A DNA stretch of 64,000 nucleotides from Nicoliella spurrieriana (GCF_023380205.1 NZ_CP093361.1:496001-560000); one strand, 5' to 3'; counted from the stretch's first letter, positions 34,138 to 42,503 are shown. Program-made: numbers and translations. Notes: generated from the sequence alone by a model not told the origin.

Positions 34138-34166
34138 ATAATAGTATGATTAAAAAAGAAAGTCAA
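34138..34166 (-). promoter_or_regulatory. Promoter of the Asn-rich ORF/tRNA-Asn transcript
   Basis: On the minus strand TTGACT (34166-34161), 17-nt spacer, TATTAT (34143-34138). Transcription should begin near 34131, about 33 nt before the leader ATG. Confidence 0.75.
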
Positions 34167-34210
34167 CCCTTATCTTGATTTAATCGATTATTAATTTAAT
34201 TTCACCATTC

Positions 34211-34227
34211 ATTACATTATCTTTACA
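34211..34227 (-). promoter_or_regulatory. WalR-type binding site upstream of the NlpC/P60 gene
   Basis: Minus-strand TGTAAA, 5-nt spacer GATAA, TGTAAT: exact match to the WalR (YycF) consensus TGTWAH-N5-TGTWAH, which controls cell-wall hydrolases in Firmicutes. It lies about 80 bp before the hydrolase start. Confidence 0.6.
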
Positions 34228-34307
34228 TTCGTTCAGAAATGCTTATTATTTTATTTTGTATACTATATAATATGATTAATAATATTTAATTAGTTGGAGT
34301 GATCAAT

Positions 34308-35420
34308 ATTTTAAATCATAATTTGAAGCGGAGTTTTTACGTGCTATCTGTAGTTTCAGCCTCGTTTGCGGGGTTAGCTTACATGAACACAACATCAGCG
34401 AATGCTGATACTACTAGTACGACCCAAACCCAAAGTAAACAAACTGAATCGCAAGATGGGAATACTAAATCAACGACGGTGACTAAGACCGTTAAGAAAT
34501 CAAATGCTGGCACTAGCGTTGATACGACTAAGGATTCTACATATAACCAGGCATACAATGCCACTAAGAAGCTTTATCAAACCCGTTATCATTTTTACAA
34601 ACAATTGAACAACGTTGGGAAAGTGGCTTCTGCTAAGGGTGACTATGGGAAATCATTTAAGTTAACCCGGATTGCTAAGACCAATAAGGATACCTACGTC
34701 AAAACGGCCCGTGGTTGGATCAGCAGTAATGCATTCAATCAATACGTTAAGGAACAGGGGAGCATGAATGAAAAAATGAAGGTAACGAATGCCAGTACCG
34801 CTGTTTATTCTGCGCCTGCTGCCACTAAAAACGCTCAAAAGTTAGGGACCGCAAGTAGCCTTGGATTAACTGACCAATGGTTAAACGTGAACTACCGGAA
34901 GTACACGAACACCAAGGAGGGCTATTTCCGGGTAACTAAGGATGGCCAAAATTACTACATTAACGGTCGGGATATGGAATTTAACCTCAGTGGCTTGAAT
35001 AGCCACAATGCAAAAATTGAAAAGGCGATTAAGGTCGGTGAAGCATTGGTTGGCAAGTCACCTTATTCATGGGGTGGCGGGAGAACCGCTGCTAGTATTG
35101 CTGCTCGGCGGTTCGACTGCTCCTCATTTATTCACTACATCTACGCCAAAGCGGGAGTTAACTTAGGTTCGGTTACCGCTACGACCTATACATTAGCAAA
35201 GGAAGGCCGCGCCGTTAACTATAAGAACATGAAGCGTGGTGACATCTTCTTCTTTAATGATAAGAAGGAGGGGGCATTTTGTCACGTCGGGATTTACCTT
35301 GGCCGTGGGTTGTTCTTGAACGACTCACCTTCAACTGATACCCATGGAGTGGGCATTTCAAGCCTTAGTGATCCACACTGGGCAAGACGCTTTAACCACG
35401 TTGTAAGACGGGTAGTCTAA
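34308..35420 (+). CDS. Secreted NlpC/P60 peptidoglycan hydrolase with apparent AUU start
   Basis: 370 residues. Signal peptide (LKRSFYVLSVVSASFAGLAYMNTTSANA), Thr/Gln/Lys-rich linker, an SH3-like region (about 70-225), and a C-terminal NlpC/P60 domain: SPYSWGGGRTAAS, RRFDCSSFIHYIY with the catalytic Cys, CHVGIYLGRGLFLND with His. It cleaves cell-wall peptide stems. The start is uncertain: a GTG at 34299 overlaps GGAG, a TTG at 34323 lacks a ribosome site, and ATT at 34308 sits 8 nt after GGAG, the best spacing. WalR-type box upstream. Confidence 0.85.
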   Translation: MLNHNLKRSFYVLSVVSASFAGLAYMNTTSANADTTSTTQTQSKQTESQDGNTKSTTVTKTVKKSNAGTSVDTTKDSTYNQAYNATKKLYQTRYHFYKQLNNVGKVASAKGDYGKSFKLTRIAKTNKDTYVKTARGWISSNAFNQYVKEQGSMNEKMKVTNASTAVYSAPAATKNAQKLGTASSLGLTDQWLNVNYRKYTNTKEGYFRVTKDGQNYYINGRDMEFNLSGLNSHNAKIEKAIKVGEALVGKSPYSWGGGRTAASIAARRFDCSSFIHYIYAKAGVNLGSVTATTYTLAKEGRAVNYKNMKRGDIFFFNDKKEGAFCHVGIYLGRGLFLNDSPSTDTHGVGISSLSDPHWARRFNHVVRRVV

Positions 35421-35422
35421 TT

Positions 35423-35460
35423 AAAACGAACTGTTGAATTTAATTCAGCAGTTCGTTTTT
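35423..35460 (+). terminator. Intrinsic terminator
   Basis: AAACGAACTG(T)TGAATT / AATTCAGCAGTTCGTTTTT with a T tract, just behind the NlpC/P60 stop codon. Confidence 0.85.
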
Positions 35461-35551
35461 CATTTGGCGCGGTTGAAATTTTTGTAACACCATGCAACTT
35501 ATGAAACAATAGGTTAGTAAGCTTAGTTTTCAGAAATTAGGAGGATTTGCG

Positions 35552-36262
35552 ATGAAGGATACAAAAACGTTATTTCAACATGGGACGTTAGCACTATTGG
35601 TCCCAGGATTATTCGATGGCACCATTAAGATGGACGAATTTATGAAGCACGGTGATACTGGCATTGGGACCGGTGAAGGGCTTGATGGTGAATTGATCGT
35701 AGTAGCTGGAGTGGCCTACCAAATCGATGGGGCGGGCAACGTTAATAAGTTAGATAGTCGTTTTACGTTACCATTCGGGAACATGCACTTTGCTGATTAT
35801 CAACCACTTAAGCAGGTTGACGGCTTAGACTTTGTGAACTTTCCTGAAAATATTTTAGCGACCGGTGGGCTAGCCAATAGCTTCTTTTCAGTGAAACTAC
35901 ATGGGACCTTTAAGACCATGCAGACCCGTTCGATCGATAAGCAAAGCAAGCCTTACCATACGTTAGCTGAATGTGCCGGTAAGCAACACGTTTTTGATGG
36001 CGAGGACAAAACCGGGACCGTAATTGCTTACTATGCACCCCAATTATTTAACGGGGTCGCAGTCGGGGGCTTTCATAGCCACTTCTTAGCAGATGATTTA
36101 TCACAGGGGGGCCATATCTTAGACTTTACCGGATTCAGCGGAGATGTTGAACTCCAGGTCTTTGATAACTTAGCCCAATCACTCCCTGTCAATGATCCTG
36201 AATTTAAGAATCATGATTTCTCAAAGGATGATATTGAAGGGGCAATTAAAGCGTCTGAATAA
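35552..36262 (+). CDS. budA: Acetolactate decarboxylase
   Basis: Converts 2-acetolactate to acetoin, draining pyruvate and balancing branched-chain amino-acid synthesis. 236 residues, usual length. Signatures: LFQHGTLALLVPGLFDGTIKM, THE GTGEGLDGELIVVAG-type strand, and the zinc-binding GGFHSHFLADDLSQGGHILDF (the His residues H-x-H and a later H). Also named alsD. SD AGGAGG. The gene stands alone, between terminators. Confidence 0.93.
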   Translation: MKDTKTLFQHGTLALLVPGLFDGTIKMDEFMKHGDTGIGTGEGLDGELIVVAGVAYQIDGAGNVNKLDSRFTLPFGNMHFADYQPLKQVDGLDFVNFPENILATGGLANSFFSVKLHGTFKTMQTRSIDKQSKPYHTLAECAGKQHVFDGEDKTGTVIAYYAPQLFNGVAVGGFHSHFLADDLSQGGHILDFTGFSGDVELQVFDNLAQSLPVNDPEFKNHDFSKDDIEGAIKASE

Positions 36263-36275
36263 TTTTACTGCAAAC

Positions 36276-36316
36276 AAAAAATGCGTTGATGATTTTAAAT
36301 CATCAGCGCATTTTTT
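36276..36316. terminator. Bidirectional terminator
   Basis: AAATGCG(T)TGATGATTT / AAATCATCAGCGCATTT, shared by the converging decarboxylase and secreted-protein genes. Confidence 0.85.
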
Positions 36317-36333
36317 AGTGAAGCGATGAATGC

Positions 36334-37209
36334 TTATTTGTAAACGTATTCCAATGTGTTATTAACAACCTTAGTCTTAACCCAGTTATTTGAAGCAGCT
36401 TGGTAGATGTAAACATTCTTTGGCGTTTTATCTGATGAACCATCTACCACGTACCAAAGTGAACCGCTAGTAGCCTTAAAGGTGGTTGGAACCACGGCAC
36501 TACTAGAATCAGGAGTGAACTTAGAAATGTAGTTGTTAGCGGAGCTACTAGTAGAACCAGTAGTGGTCATTCCATAGACATTATCGTTTAAGAACGTAAG
36601 ATCACTGGATTGTGGAACCGTAACGGTCTTGTCACCCATTTGGATTTGGTAAATAATTGAGTCACCAGATTGCGCTACCTTAACTTGGGCGGAATCCATT
36701 GGGTTAACGGTTACGCCATTGCTAGTGTAAGCCTTTGATGCTGGTGAAAGGTATGCAGTCCCGGTACTAGTGCCAACGTAAGCATCAGATGATGCGGTCT
36801 TGTAAGCACCCTTAACCGTAACTGGTTGCTTAGTAGTAGTGCTGTTCTTAGTAGAAACCTTTAACCAGTTAGTGGTTCCGGTATACTTCTTATCAGTGGT
36901 TACGTAGTAAGTAACCTTGCCGCTCTTAGAAGTTTGGAAGAACATCCAGGCACCATTACTCTTTTTAACAAACGTAGTTACGCCCTTTTTCAAGGTTTTA
37001 GTGGACTTTTCAATCACAATTCCCTTATTGTTAACTAACTTTGCGTTGTTAACCTTGACATTTTTAGTAAGGTTAACTTGGTGAACATCCTTAGTCCAGT
37101 AAGTGGAAGTCGCTTTAGGGGTAGTGGCTGCATTAACACTGGTTAATGCAGGGGCTAATCCTAGTGTAACAGTAGCAGCTACTGCCGCTAGTGTTTTCTT
37201 GTAATTCAT
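36334..37209 (-). CDS. Secreted protein of unknown function
   Basis: 291 residues; start at ATG 37209 behind GGAGGAATTA. Signal peptide 1-28 (MNYKKTLAAVAATVTLG...SVNA). The mature part is rich in Lys, Thr, Ser and Val with repeating beta-strand segments such as TKNVKVNNAKLVNNKG and GAYKTASSDAYVGTSTG, resembling the SLAP-like or GW-like extracellular modules of lactobacilli. No catalytic motif and no sorting signal; may bind the wall non-covalently. Family not recognised. Confidence 0.62.
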   Translation of the reverse strand: MNYKKTLAAVAATVTLGLAPALTSVNAATTPKATSTYWTKDVHQVNLTKNVKVNNAKLVNNKGIVIEKSTKTLKKGVTTFVKKSNGAWMFFQTSKSGKVTYYVTTDKKYTGTTNWLKVSTKNSTTTKQPVTVKGAYKTASSDAYVGTSTGTAYLSPASKAYTSNGVTVNPMDSAQVKVAQSGDSIIYQIQMGDKTVTVPQSSDLTFLNDNVYGMTTTGSTSSSANNYISKFTPDSSSAVVPTTFKATSGSLWYVVDGSSDKTPKNVYIYQAASNNWVKTKVVNNTLEYVYK

Positions 37210-37376
37210 ATTAATTCCTCCATTTAATTCTTTGACTTGGCTACATTTTAACATGAATTAATAGCTACGTCTAAGTTCCGCATTTTGAAAATAGTTTGTG
37301 TGCAATCTATTTGCAAAACCTGATTGATTAATCTACAATGGTAAACGTAAATGAATTTATTAATGGGGGTTATCTG

Positions 37377-38090
37377 ATGAAAAATATGAAAATAGTTGCT
37401 GGTTTAACCGCTGCTGCGGTCGCTGCATTATTGATCGTACCGGTAGGGGTCAACGCAATGAGCAGTCATTCTAGTGCAAAGACTAGCAGTAGCACTTCAA
37501 TGAAAGATATGAGTAGTAGTTCATCAATGCATAAGATGATGGACATGAGTAGTAGTTCATCAATGCATAAGATGATGGACATGAGCAGTAGTTCATCAAT
37601 GCATAAAATGGGTAGCGCAAGTGGCATGAGCCATATGAAGATGGGCTCAATGATGATGAAGGCAAATGGTGGTAAGGCGCCTAAGGGGCTTAAGATGGAT
37701 CCAAATGCTAAGTATCAACGGGGCAGTAAGGTCAAAATCTTAGCAAGCCACATGCCCGGTATGAAGGGCGCTACCGCAACCGTTACGGGTGCTTACAAAA
37801 CTGATTTATACACAATTGACTTTACGCCTACTAATGGTGGGAAGGAAGTTAAAAACCATAAGTACGTAGTGGCTAAGGAAGTTAAGGCTGCTAACAAGGG
37901 TCAATTGAAGGTAGGGACTAAGATTACCGTTAAAGCTGACCATATGACTGGCATGAAGGGTGCTAAGGGTAAAATTGTTGCCGTTAAGAAGGGCCCTGCA
38001 TACATGGTTAATTTTAAGGCTACTAACAGTAGCATGGTTTATAAGAATCATAAGTGGCTCGCCCAATCAGATTTAACCAGTATCAAATAA
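37377..38090 (+). CDS. Secreted/lipid-free DUF1541 (YdhK-type) protein with Met/His repeats
   Basis: 237 residues. Signal peptide (1-25, ending VGVNA), a Ser/Met/His-rich segment with three copies of MSSSSSMHKMMD (37508-37611), then two DUF1541 domains: YQRGSKVKILASHMPGMKGATATVTGAY...YTIDF and LKVGTKITVKADHMTGMKGAKGKIVAV...YMVNF. The domain is found with copper-resistance genes in other Firmicutes. Met/His repeats echo those of CopB here. TACAATGGTA at the promoter differs from the cop box by one base. Probably an extracellular metal-binding protein. Confidence 0.8.
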   Translation: MKNMKIVAGLTAAAVAALLIVPVGVNAMSSHSSAKTSSSTSMKDMSSSSSMHKMMDMSSSSSMHKMMDMSSSSSMHKMGSASGMSHMKMGSMMMKANGGKAPKGLKMDPNAKYQRGSKVKILASHMPGMKGATATVTGAYKTDLYTIDFTPTNGGKEVKNHKYVVAKEVKAANKGQLKVGTKITVKADHMTGMKGAKGKIVAVKKGPAYMVNFKATNSSMVYKNHKWLAQSDLTSIK

Positions 38091-38106
38091 TCACACTTAA
38101 ATGTGC

Positions 38107-38139
38107 AAAAGCCACTACGTTTGTAGTGGCTTTTTTGGT
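38107..38139 (+). terminator. Intrinsic terminator
   Basis: AAAAGCCACTAC / GTAGTGGCTTTTTT, short loop; ends the DUF1541 transcript. Confidence 0.88.
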
Positions 38140-38200
38140 TAAATCAATTATAATTTGGTATGATAGGTGGTAATAAAAGAATAAATGAGAGTGATTTTAA

Positions 38201-38881
38201 ATGATTAAGAAATTATTAATGTACGGGGTGGACGACCCGTACTGGTTTTATGTCGGAATTATCTCTGCAATTGTGATCGCAGCCGCCGATTTTAAACGGT
38301 TATGGTGGCTGTCCGTGATTTTTTTACTAATTACGTTACTTACGGTCCTAAAAACAATTCGAAAGTTTCAAATCATTAACAGCCTTTTGACCGACCAAGC
38401 TTTACTACCGGTGGAGCGGGGGTTAGATTTGAGCGTCGGGACTGGTTATTCTACCGTGCGGTTAGCCCGTGCGGCGCTGTATGGTCAAATCACCGGAATT
38501 GAAGATGCTTACCAAAGTAGCGGTGACCACGCTAGAAATAACGTTTATAAACGAATGGTCGGCAATCGGGTCAATGTAATGGCCGGTGATATTACCCACT
38601 TGCCATTCCCGGATGATAGCTTTGATGTGATTACCGGCAATTATTCCAAGATGACCGAGTTATCAATTAATAATCGTAAAAAGCGAAAGGCAATCTGTGA
38701 TGAGGTGGAACGGTTAATCAAAAAGGATGGGACCGGAAGCATTCTAATGGTCAATACCAAACGCCAGATTCGTAAAATGGCAATCGAGTTTAGTAAAAAA
38801 GAGGGGTTTCAGGTCTACCTTGCAGATCCAGAGCTGCGCGTCAAGTTTGGCTATGGCGCGCTGAAAATTGAAGTAAAATAA
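38201..38881 (+). CDS. Membrane-anchored class I methyltransferase-like protein
   Basis: 226 residues. Two N-terminal membrane helices (about 15-32 and 35-52) are followed by a Rossmann methyltransferase domain: motif I is GLDLSVGTGYSTVRLA (usually DxGxGTG, here DLSVGTG), then ITGIEDA, VNVMAGDITHLPFPDDSFDVI (motifs II-III) and a late ILMVNT strand. Substrate unknown. Two helices fused ahead of a methyltransferase suggest a lipid or envelope substrate, which is inference. Transcribed alone. Confidence 0.72.
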   Translation: MIKKLLMYGVDDPYWFYVGIISAIVIAAADFKRLWWLSVIFLLITLLTVLKTIRKFQIINSLLTDQALLPVERGLDLSVGTGYSTVRLARAALYGQITGIEDAYQSSGDHARNNVYKRMVGNRVNVMAGDITHLPFPDDSFDVITGNYSKMTELSINNRKKRKAICDEVERLIKKDGTGSILMVNTKRQIRKMAIEFSKKEGFQVYLADPELRVKFGYGALKIEVK

Positions 38882-38923
38882 AAAGATGGGATTCCTTGGG
38901 GGAGGAAAGCCATCTTTTTATTT
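38882..38923 (+). terminator. Intrinsic terminator
   Basis: AAAGATGG(GATTCC) / GGAAAGCCATCTTTTTA; stem with internal bulge and T tract. Confidence 0.75.
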
Positions 38924-38933
38924 TGTAATAAAA

Positions 38934-38947
38934 CGAACATATGTTTG
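38934..38947. promoter_or_regulatory. SOS (LexA/DinR) box match in a convergent intergenic region
   Basis: CGAACATATGTTTG fits the Gram-positive LexA consensus CGAACRNRYGTTYG at every position. A TATAAT lies 13 bp to the right. It is not upstream of any gene I can support: the left gene ends here and the right gene converges on it. Confidence 0.5.
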
Positions 38948-38992
38948 TTTACGTATATTATAATACTATTAACTGATCATTTAGTCAATCGA

Positions 38993-39439
38993 TTAGTTAT
39001 CCTTTAGGTGCTTTGGATCGTAAAAGACAAGCACCGTCATCACGTAGGATAACCCGAATACAAAGCAGCTGAATTCAATTACGGAGCTTGCTTCAAAATT
39101 AAGCGGTTCGCTAGCTAATGATGAATCGATGGTGTGCCCCAGAAAGCGCACGGTTAAATTAAAAATAAAGATAATCAACCAAGTAAACAGGAAGGTGCCG
39201 TGCACCCGCCCATTTGTGAAGGTCAAATGGCGACGGTGGGCAACTGCAAAAACGCTGGCAATTAAGAACAACGCGATTGAAATTAATGGAACGTTCATCC
39301 CACCCACATGGAGAAACTCCAGGTAGCTAGGCACGATCCAAATTGCCATCACGTAGTATAACCCCTGCAAAAGCTTAATTTGTTTGTTTGTTTTTAATTG
39401 ATAATCGTCTAAATTTTTATCAGGTTGAATAATGCTCAA
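38993..39439 (-). CDS. Four-TM membrane protein, unknown function
   Basis: 148 residues with four predicted helices (about 25-45, 53-72, 80-103, 118-140). TTG at 39439 is 4 nt after AAGGAG and preferred over an upstream ATG without a ribosome site; ATT at 39433 is another possibility. Short motif AVAHRRHLTFTNGRVHG lies between helices 2 and 3. Family not recognised. Confidence 0.55.
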   Translation of the reverse strand: MSIIQPDKNLDDYQLKTNKQIKLLQGLYYVMAIWIVPSYLEFLHVGGMNVPLISIALFLIASVFAVAHRRHLTFTNGRVHGTFLFTWLIIFIFNLTVRFLGHTIDSSLASEPLNFEASSVIEFSCFVFGLSYVMTVLVFYDPKHLKDN

Positions 39440-39542
39440 CACACTCCTTATTAACAACAAACCCAAATTATACATGCAAAAAAAGATTATATCAATAAAG
39501 CACGGCGAAGCCGGACATAACGCCGCATTCTGTTTAGCAACC

Positions 39543-40277
39543 CTAGTTTTTCATTTGGGCAGCCCGGGTGAAGAAATCAACCAGGAGTTGGTTTTCTTCT
39601 GGCATGTGCTTCCAGATGTTTTCTGGATGCCACTGCACACATTGAATTGATGCATCATCATTTTCAAGCCCCTCGATCACCCCATCGGGTGCGGTGGCCG
39701 TCACGTGAAGCGATGGGGCCACCTGCTTTGCAGCTTGGTGGTGGATGGAGTTCACCAGTGGATGGGTTCCAACGCTTTGGCCCATTTGACTGTCTGCGGC
39801 CACATTAATGTGGTGGGTCGGCATGAAGACCTTCGCTTGTTGGGTGTGTTGAATCAGCGGTTGCGATCCAGTGGGGTGGAATTGACTGTTTAAATCTTGG
39901 AATAGGGTGCCGCCCAGTGCAACGTTGACCATTTGTAATCCTCTACAAATGGCTAGGATGGGTTTGTGCATTGCTACGGCATCCTTGACTAGTTGTAATT
40001 CAAAGTAGTCACGGGGGAGATACGACATGCCGGTGTTTGCTGTGGGTTCTTCATTGTAAAAGACGGGGGCTACATCTGGGCCACCAGTCATGATGATGCC
40101 ATCAACGGTTTCCAACAGTTCCTTTGCCATCGCTGGTTTAACCACTGGGAATACGACGGGGACGATATCGTTTGCGACCAGGGCATTGACCAGGGTTCGT
40201 TGGGCAATGTGGGCGCGGGTAAGTCTAAAACTAGTATTTTGGGTCATGTTAACATCTGCTGTAATTCCAATTCTCAT
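39543..40277 (-). CDS. Gamma-glutamyl-gamma-aminobutyrate hydrolase family protein (class I amidotransferase)
   Basis: 244 residues, peptidase C26/PuuD family. Catalytic triad motifs: AICRGLQMVNVALGG (nucleophile Cys) and CVQWHPE (His, Glu). MTGGPDVAPVFYNEEP is the substrate loop typical of PuuD-like enzymes. It hydrolyses gamma-glutamyl amides; no putrescine-pathway genes lie nearby, so the substrate is open. SD GAAGGGAAAG. Confidence 0.88.
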   Translation of the reverse strand: MRIGITADVNMTQNTSFRLTRAHIAQRTLVNALVANDIVPVVFPVVKPAMAKELLETVDGIIMTGGPDVAPVFYNEEPTANTGMSYLPRDYFELQLVKDAVAMHKPILAICRGLQMVNVALGGTLFQDLNSQFHPTGSQPLIQHTQQAKVFMPTHHINVAADSQMGQSVGTHPLVNSIHHQAAKQVAPSLHVTATAPDGVIEGLENDDASIQCVQWHPENIWKHMPEENQLLVDFFTRAAQMKN

Positions 40278-40404
40278 AGTGAATCTTTCCCTTCAAATTT
40301 ATAATGTAATGGTACTGAAATATTAAGCTTAAAAGTTGGTGAAGACAAGCAGGGGCGATTTGTCCTATAATGTAATTGATACTTAAATCTGGAGCGAATT
40401 AATA

Positions 40405-41961
40405 ATGAAATTAAAACCAACTGGTCTGCATTGGCCTGCAATCATTGGAACGTTACTATTTAGTTTCTTAGTGATGCTGTTTATATCCACTTCCTCACCA
40501 CTGTATACGGTGAACTCCTCACCCGATGCGAATATCATGATGACCGTTGGGAAGGGGCTTTTACACAATCTGCTGCCCTATCGAGATCTATTTGATAACC
40601 GGGGCCCGCTAATCTATTTATTATACTCCCTGGCGGCATTGGTGAGTTACCATTCTTTTATCTTTATCTACGTTTTTGAATCAATCTTATTGTTCTTTGA
40701 CCTTATTTTAGGGTATTTGATTCTAAGGCAGTTCATCATCGCCCGCCTGGCGTATCCGTTGACGCTGTTCATGCTACCGTTGATGTTCAATGAATACTTC
40801 TTTCAACACGGTGATACACCCGAGAGCATCGCAATTCCGTTCTTGTTGTTAATGATTTATCAACTCCTAAAGCACCAAGATTTGAAATTTACGAAGCTGA
40901 CGCTTTACAGTCAGGGGTTGTTCGTCGGGATTGCCTTTTGGATCAAGTATACCTTCCTATTTCCATGGTTTGGGGTGGGGTTAGTATTAATGAGTGCCTA
41001 CTTCTTAGAGAAGCGCTTTGCCGATTTCTTCAAGCTAATTGGATTTGGGTTACTGGGCTATTTGACCGTGACCGTGCCAATTATCATCTTCTACCACCTG
41101 CACCATAGTTTAGCGACAATGCTTAAGGTATACTTCCTATTTAACGTGAAGTATTATCAACATTCTAATTTTGACCTAACGCAGTTCGTCAAACTCCCCC
41201 AGATCGACCCGGTGTCAATGTGGGTGGAGGGACTCGTGGTGGTGATGGTACTCACGATCATTTTATTACCACGGGTGATTTGGACGATTAAAGCGGCATT
41301 GCTCGTTAGTTTGAGTTTAGAGACACTGTCGATCATTACCGTGAAGGTAACCGCTACTTATTATTATACATTGATTTCAGTTTTTAGTATTTTAATTTTG
41401 GTGTTGCTAGGAATCGTTCTGCAAAAAATATTGCCAAAACTAGCAATTGAAAATCCATTCCTGATTTGCTTGTTAGTCGTTTTATCTGCATATGGGATGT
41501 TAACATTAAACCAAAACTACCGTTATTCAAGCATGTTTCCACATAATGCGGTTTATAGTCTTGATCATCATCAAACCACCCCATATCAAGAACGCTTTGC
41601 TAAAATCATTAACCGCAGTAGCGACCGTTCGTTGCTGGTTTATCGGACGATCGATGTTAGTATGTACACGACACTTGGCACATTGCCACAATCAAAGTAT
41701 TTTGTGAAAAATAATCTTGATTACCAGCCGATGATCAATTCACAAAAAGAGCAATTAAAGTCGCTTAAAAATAAGTTCGTGGTCACCATTTCGTTACCGC
41801 CCACTAATGATTCTGCGATGACCCGCAAATCACTAAAAAGATTACAGAACAAGACGCTTCGCCGCCACTACCATTTAGTGGATACCGCAACCGTTTTGAA
41901 ATATACTTCATTCGTTTATCAATACCCATTAAAGTACTACCTGTATGAACGAAATGATTAA
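40405..41961 (+). CDS. GT-C-like polytopic membrane protein (putative glycosyltransferase)
   Basis: 518 residues, about 11 TM helices and a soluble C-terminal tail (from about 395). The first extracellular loop reads SPDANIMMTVGKGLLHNLLPYRDLFDNRGPLIYLLY; the Asp and the YRD-F-KGP-type motif are those of GT39/ArnT-like GT-C enzymes that use polyprenyl-phosphate sugars. In place of the usual K the sequence has R (NRGP). Likely cell-envelope glycosylation; acceptor unknown. Transcribed alone with a terminator behind. Confidence 0.7.
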   Translation: MKLKPTGLHWPAIIGTLLFSFLVMLFISTSSPLYTVNSSPDANIMMTVGKGLLHNLLPYRDLFDNRGPLIYLLYSLAALVSYHSFIFIYVFESILLFFDLILGYLILRQFIIARLAYPLTLFMLPLMFNEYFFQHGDTPESIAIPFLLLMIYQLLKHQDLKFTKLTLYSQGLFVGIAFWIKYTFLFPWFGVGLVLMSAYFLEKRFADFFKLIGFGLLGYLTVTVPIIIFYHLHHSLATMLKVYFLFNVKYYQHSNFDLTQFVKLPQIDPVSMWVEGLVVVMVLTIILLPRVIWTIKAALLVSLSLETLSIITVKVTATYYYTLISVFSILILVLLGIVLQKILPKLAIENPFLICLLVVLSAYGMLTLNQNYRYSSMFPHNAVYSLDHHQTTPYQERFAKIINRSSDRSLLVYRTIDVSMYTTLGTLPQSKYFVKNNLDYQPMINSQKEQLKSLKNKFVVTISLPPTNDSAMTRKSLKRLQNKTLRRHYHLVDTATVLKYTSFVYQYPLKYYLYERND

Positions 41962-41965
41962 GCAT

Positions 41966-42006
41966 GCATCCCGTTTCCAATCATCATTTGGAAACGGGAT
42001 TTTTAA
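41966..42006 (+). terminator. Intrinsic terminator
   Basis: ATCCCGTTTCCAA / TTGGAAACGGGATTTTTAATTT. Confidence 0.9.
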
Positions 42007-42018
42007 TTTGGCATTAAC

Positions 42019-42049
42019 TTGACTTAGAGTTAACTCGAAGGAATACAGT
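42019..42049 (+). promoter_or_regulatory. MerR-type promoter with 19-bp spacer
   Basis: TTGACT and TACAGT are separated by 19 bp, too long for normal transcription, and the spacer carries a dyad CTTAGAGTT/AACTCGAAG centred on GTTAAC. This is the classic arrangement distorted and activated by MerR-family regulators; the regulator gene lies directly downstream. Confidence 0.8.
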
Positions 42050-42081
42050 ATTTATAAATCTGGAGGGGGGTAAGCTTTACA

Positions 42082-42489
42082 ATGACCAAATACCTAATTG
42101 GTGAATTTGCGCACCTGGTGGGACTAACGACCTATACGCTGCGTTATTACGAACAAGAGCGCTTAATTATTCCCAGGCGTGATCAAAATCAGCGCCGCTA
42201 CTACACCGAAGCAGACATTAAGTGGGTCGGCTTTTTACTGCACCTGAAGGGAACTGGGATGTCAATGGTCGAAATTAAGCGCTACGTTCAACTAAGGGCG
42301 GCTGGTGATAAGACGATTCCGCAACGGCGGGCGCTACTGGCCACCGTCCGTGAACGAAGCCTCGCCCAGATTAGAGCGGTTGAGGCGAATCTAACCGTTT
42401 TATCGCATAAGATCGATTGGTATGACGGTAAAATCGACCACACGATTTCAGAAGATTTTGAACACTATTTAGAACGGTTTCATGAATAG
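42082..42489 (+). CDS. MerR family transcriptional regulator
   Basis: 135 residues: YLIGEFAHLVGLTTYTLRYYEQERLIIPRRDQNQRRYYTEADIKWVGFLLHLKGTGMSM is a full MerR winged-helix domain, followed by a coiled coil (RERSLAQIRAVEANLTVLSHKIDWYDGKI). No cysteine-rich metal site, so it probably belongs to the organic-ligand or aldehyde-responsive type (AdhR-like). Likely activates its own operon through the 19-bp-spacer promoter. Confidence 0.92.
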   Translation: MTKYLIGEFAHLVGLTTYTLRYYEQERLIIPRRDQNQRRYYTEADIKWVGFLLHLKGTGMSMVEIKRYVQLRAAGDKTIPQRRALLATVRERSLAQIRAVEANLTVLSHKIDWYDGKIDHTISEDFEHYLERFHE

Positions 42490-42503
42490 AAAGGAAGCTT
42501 AAG

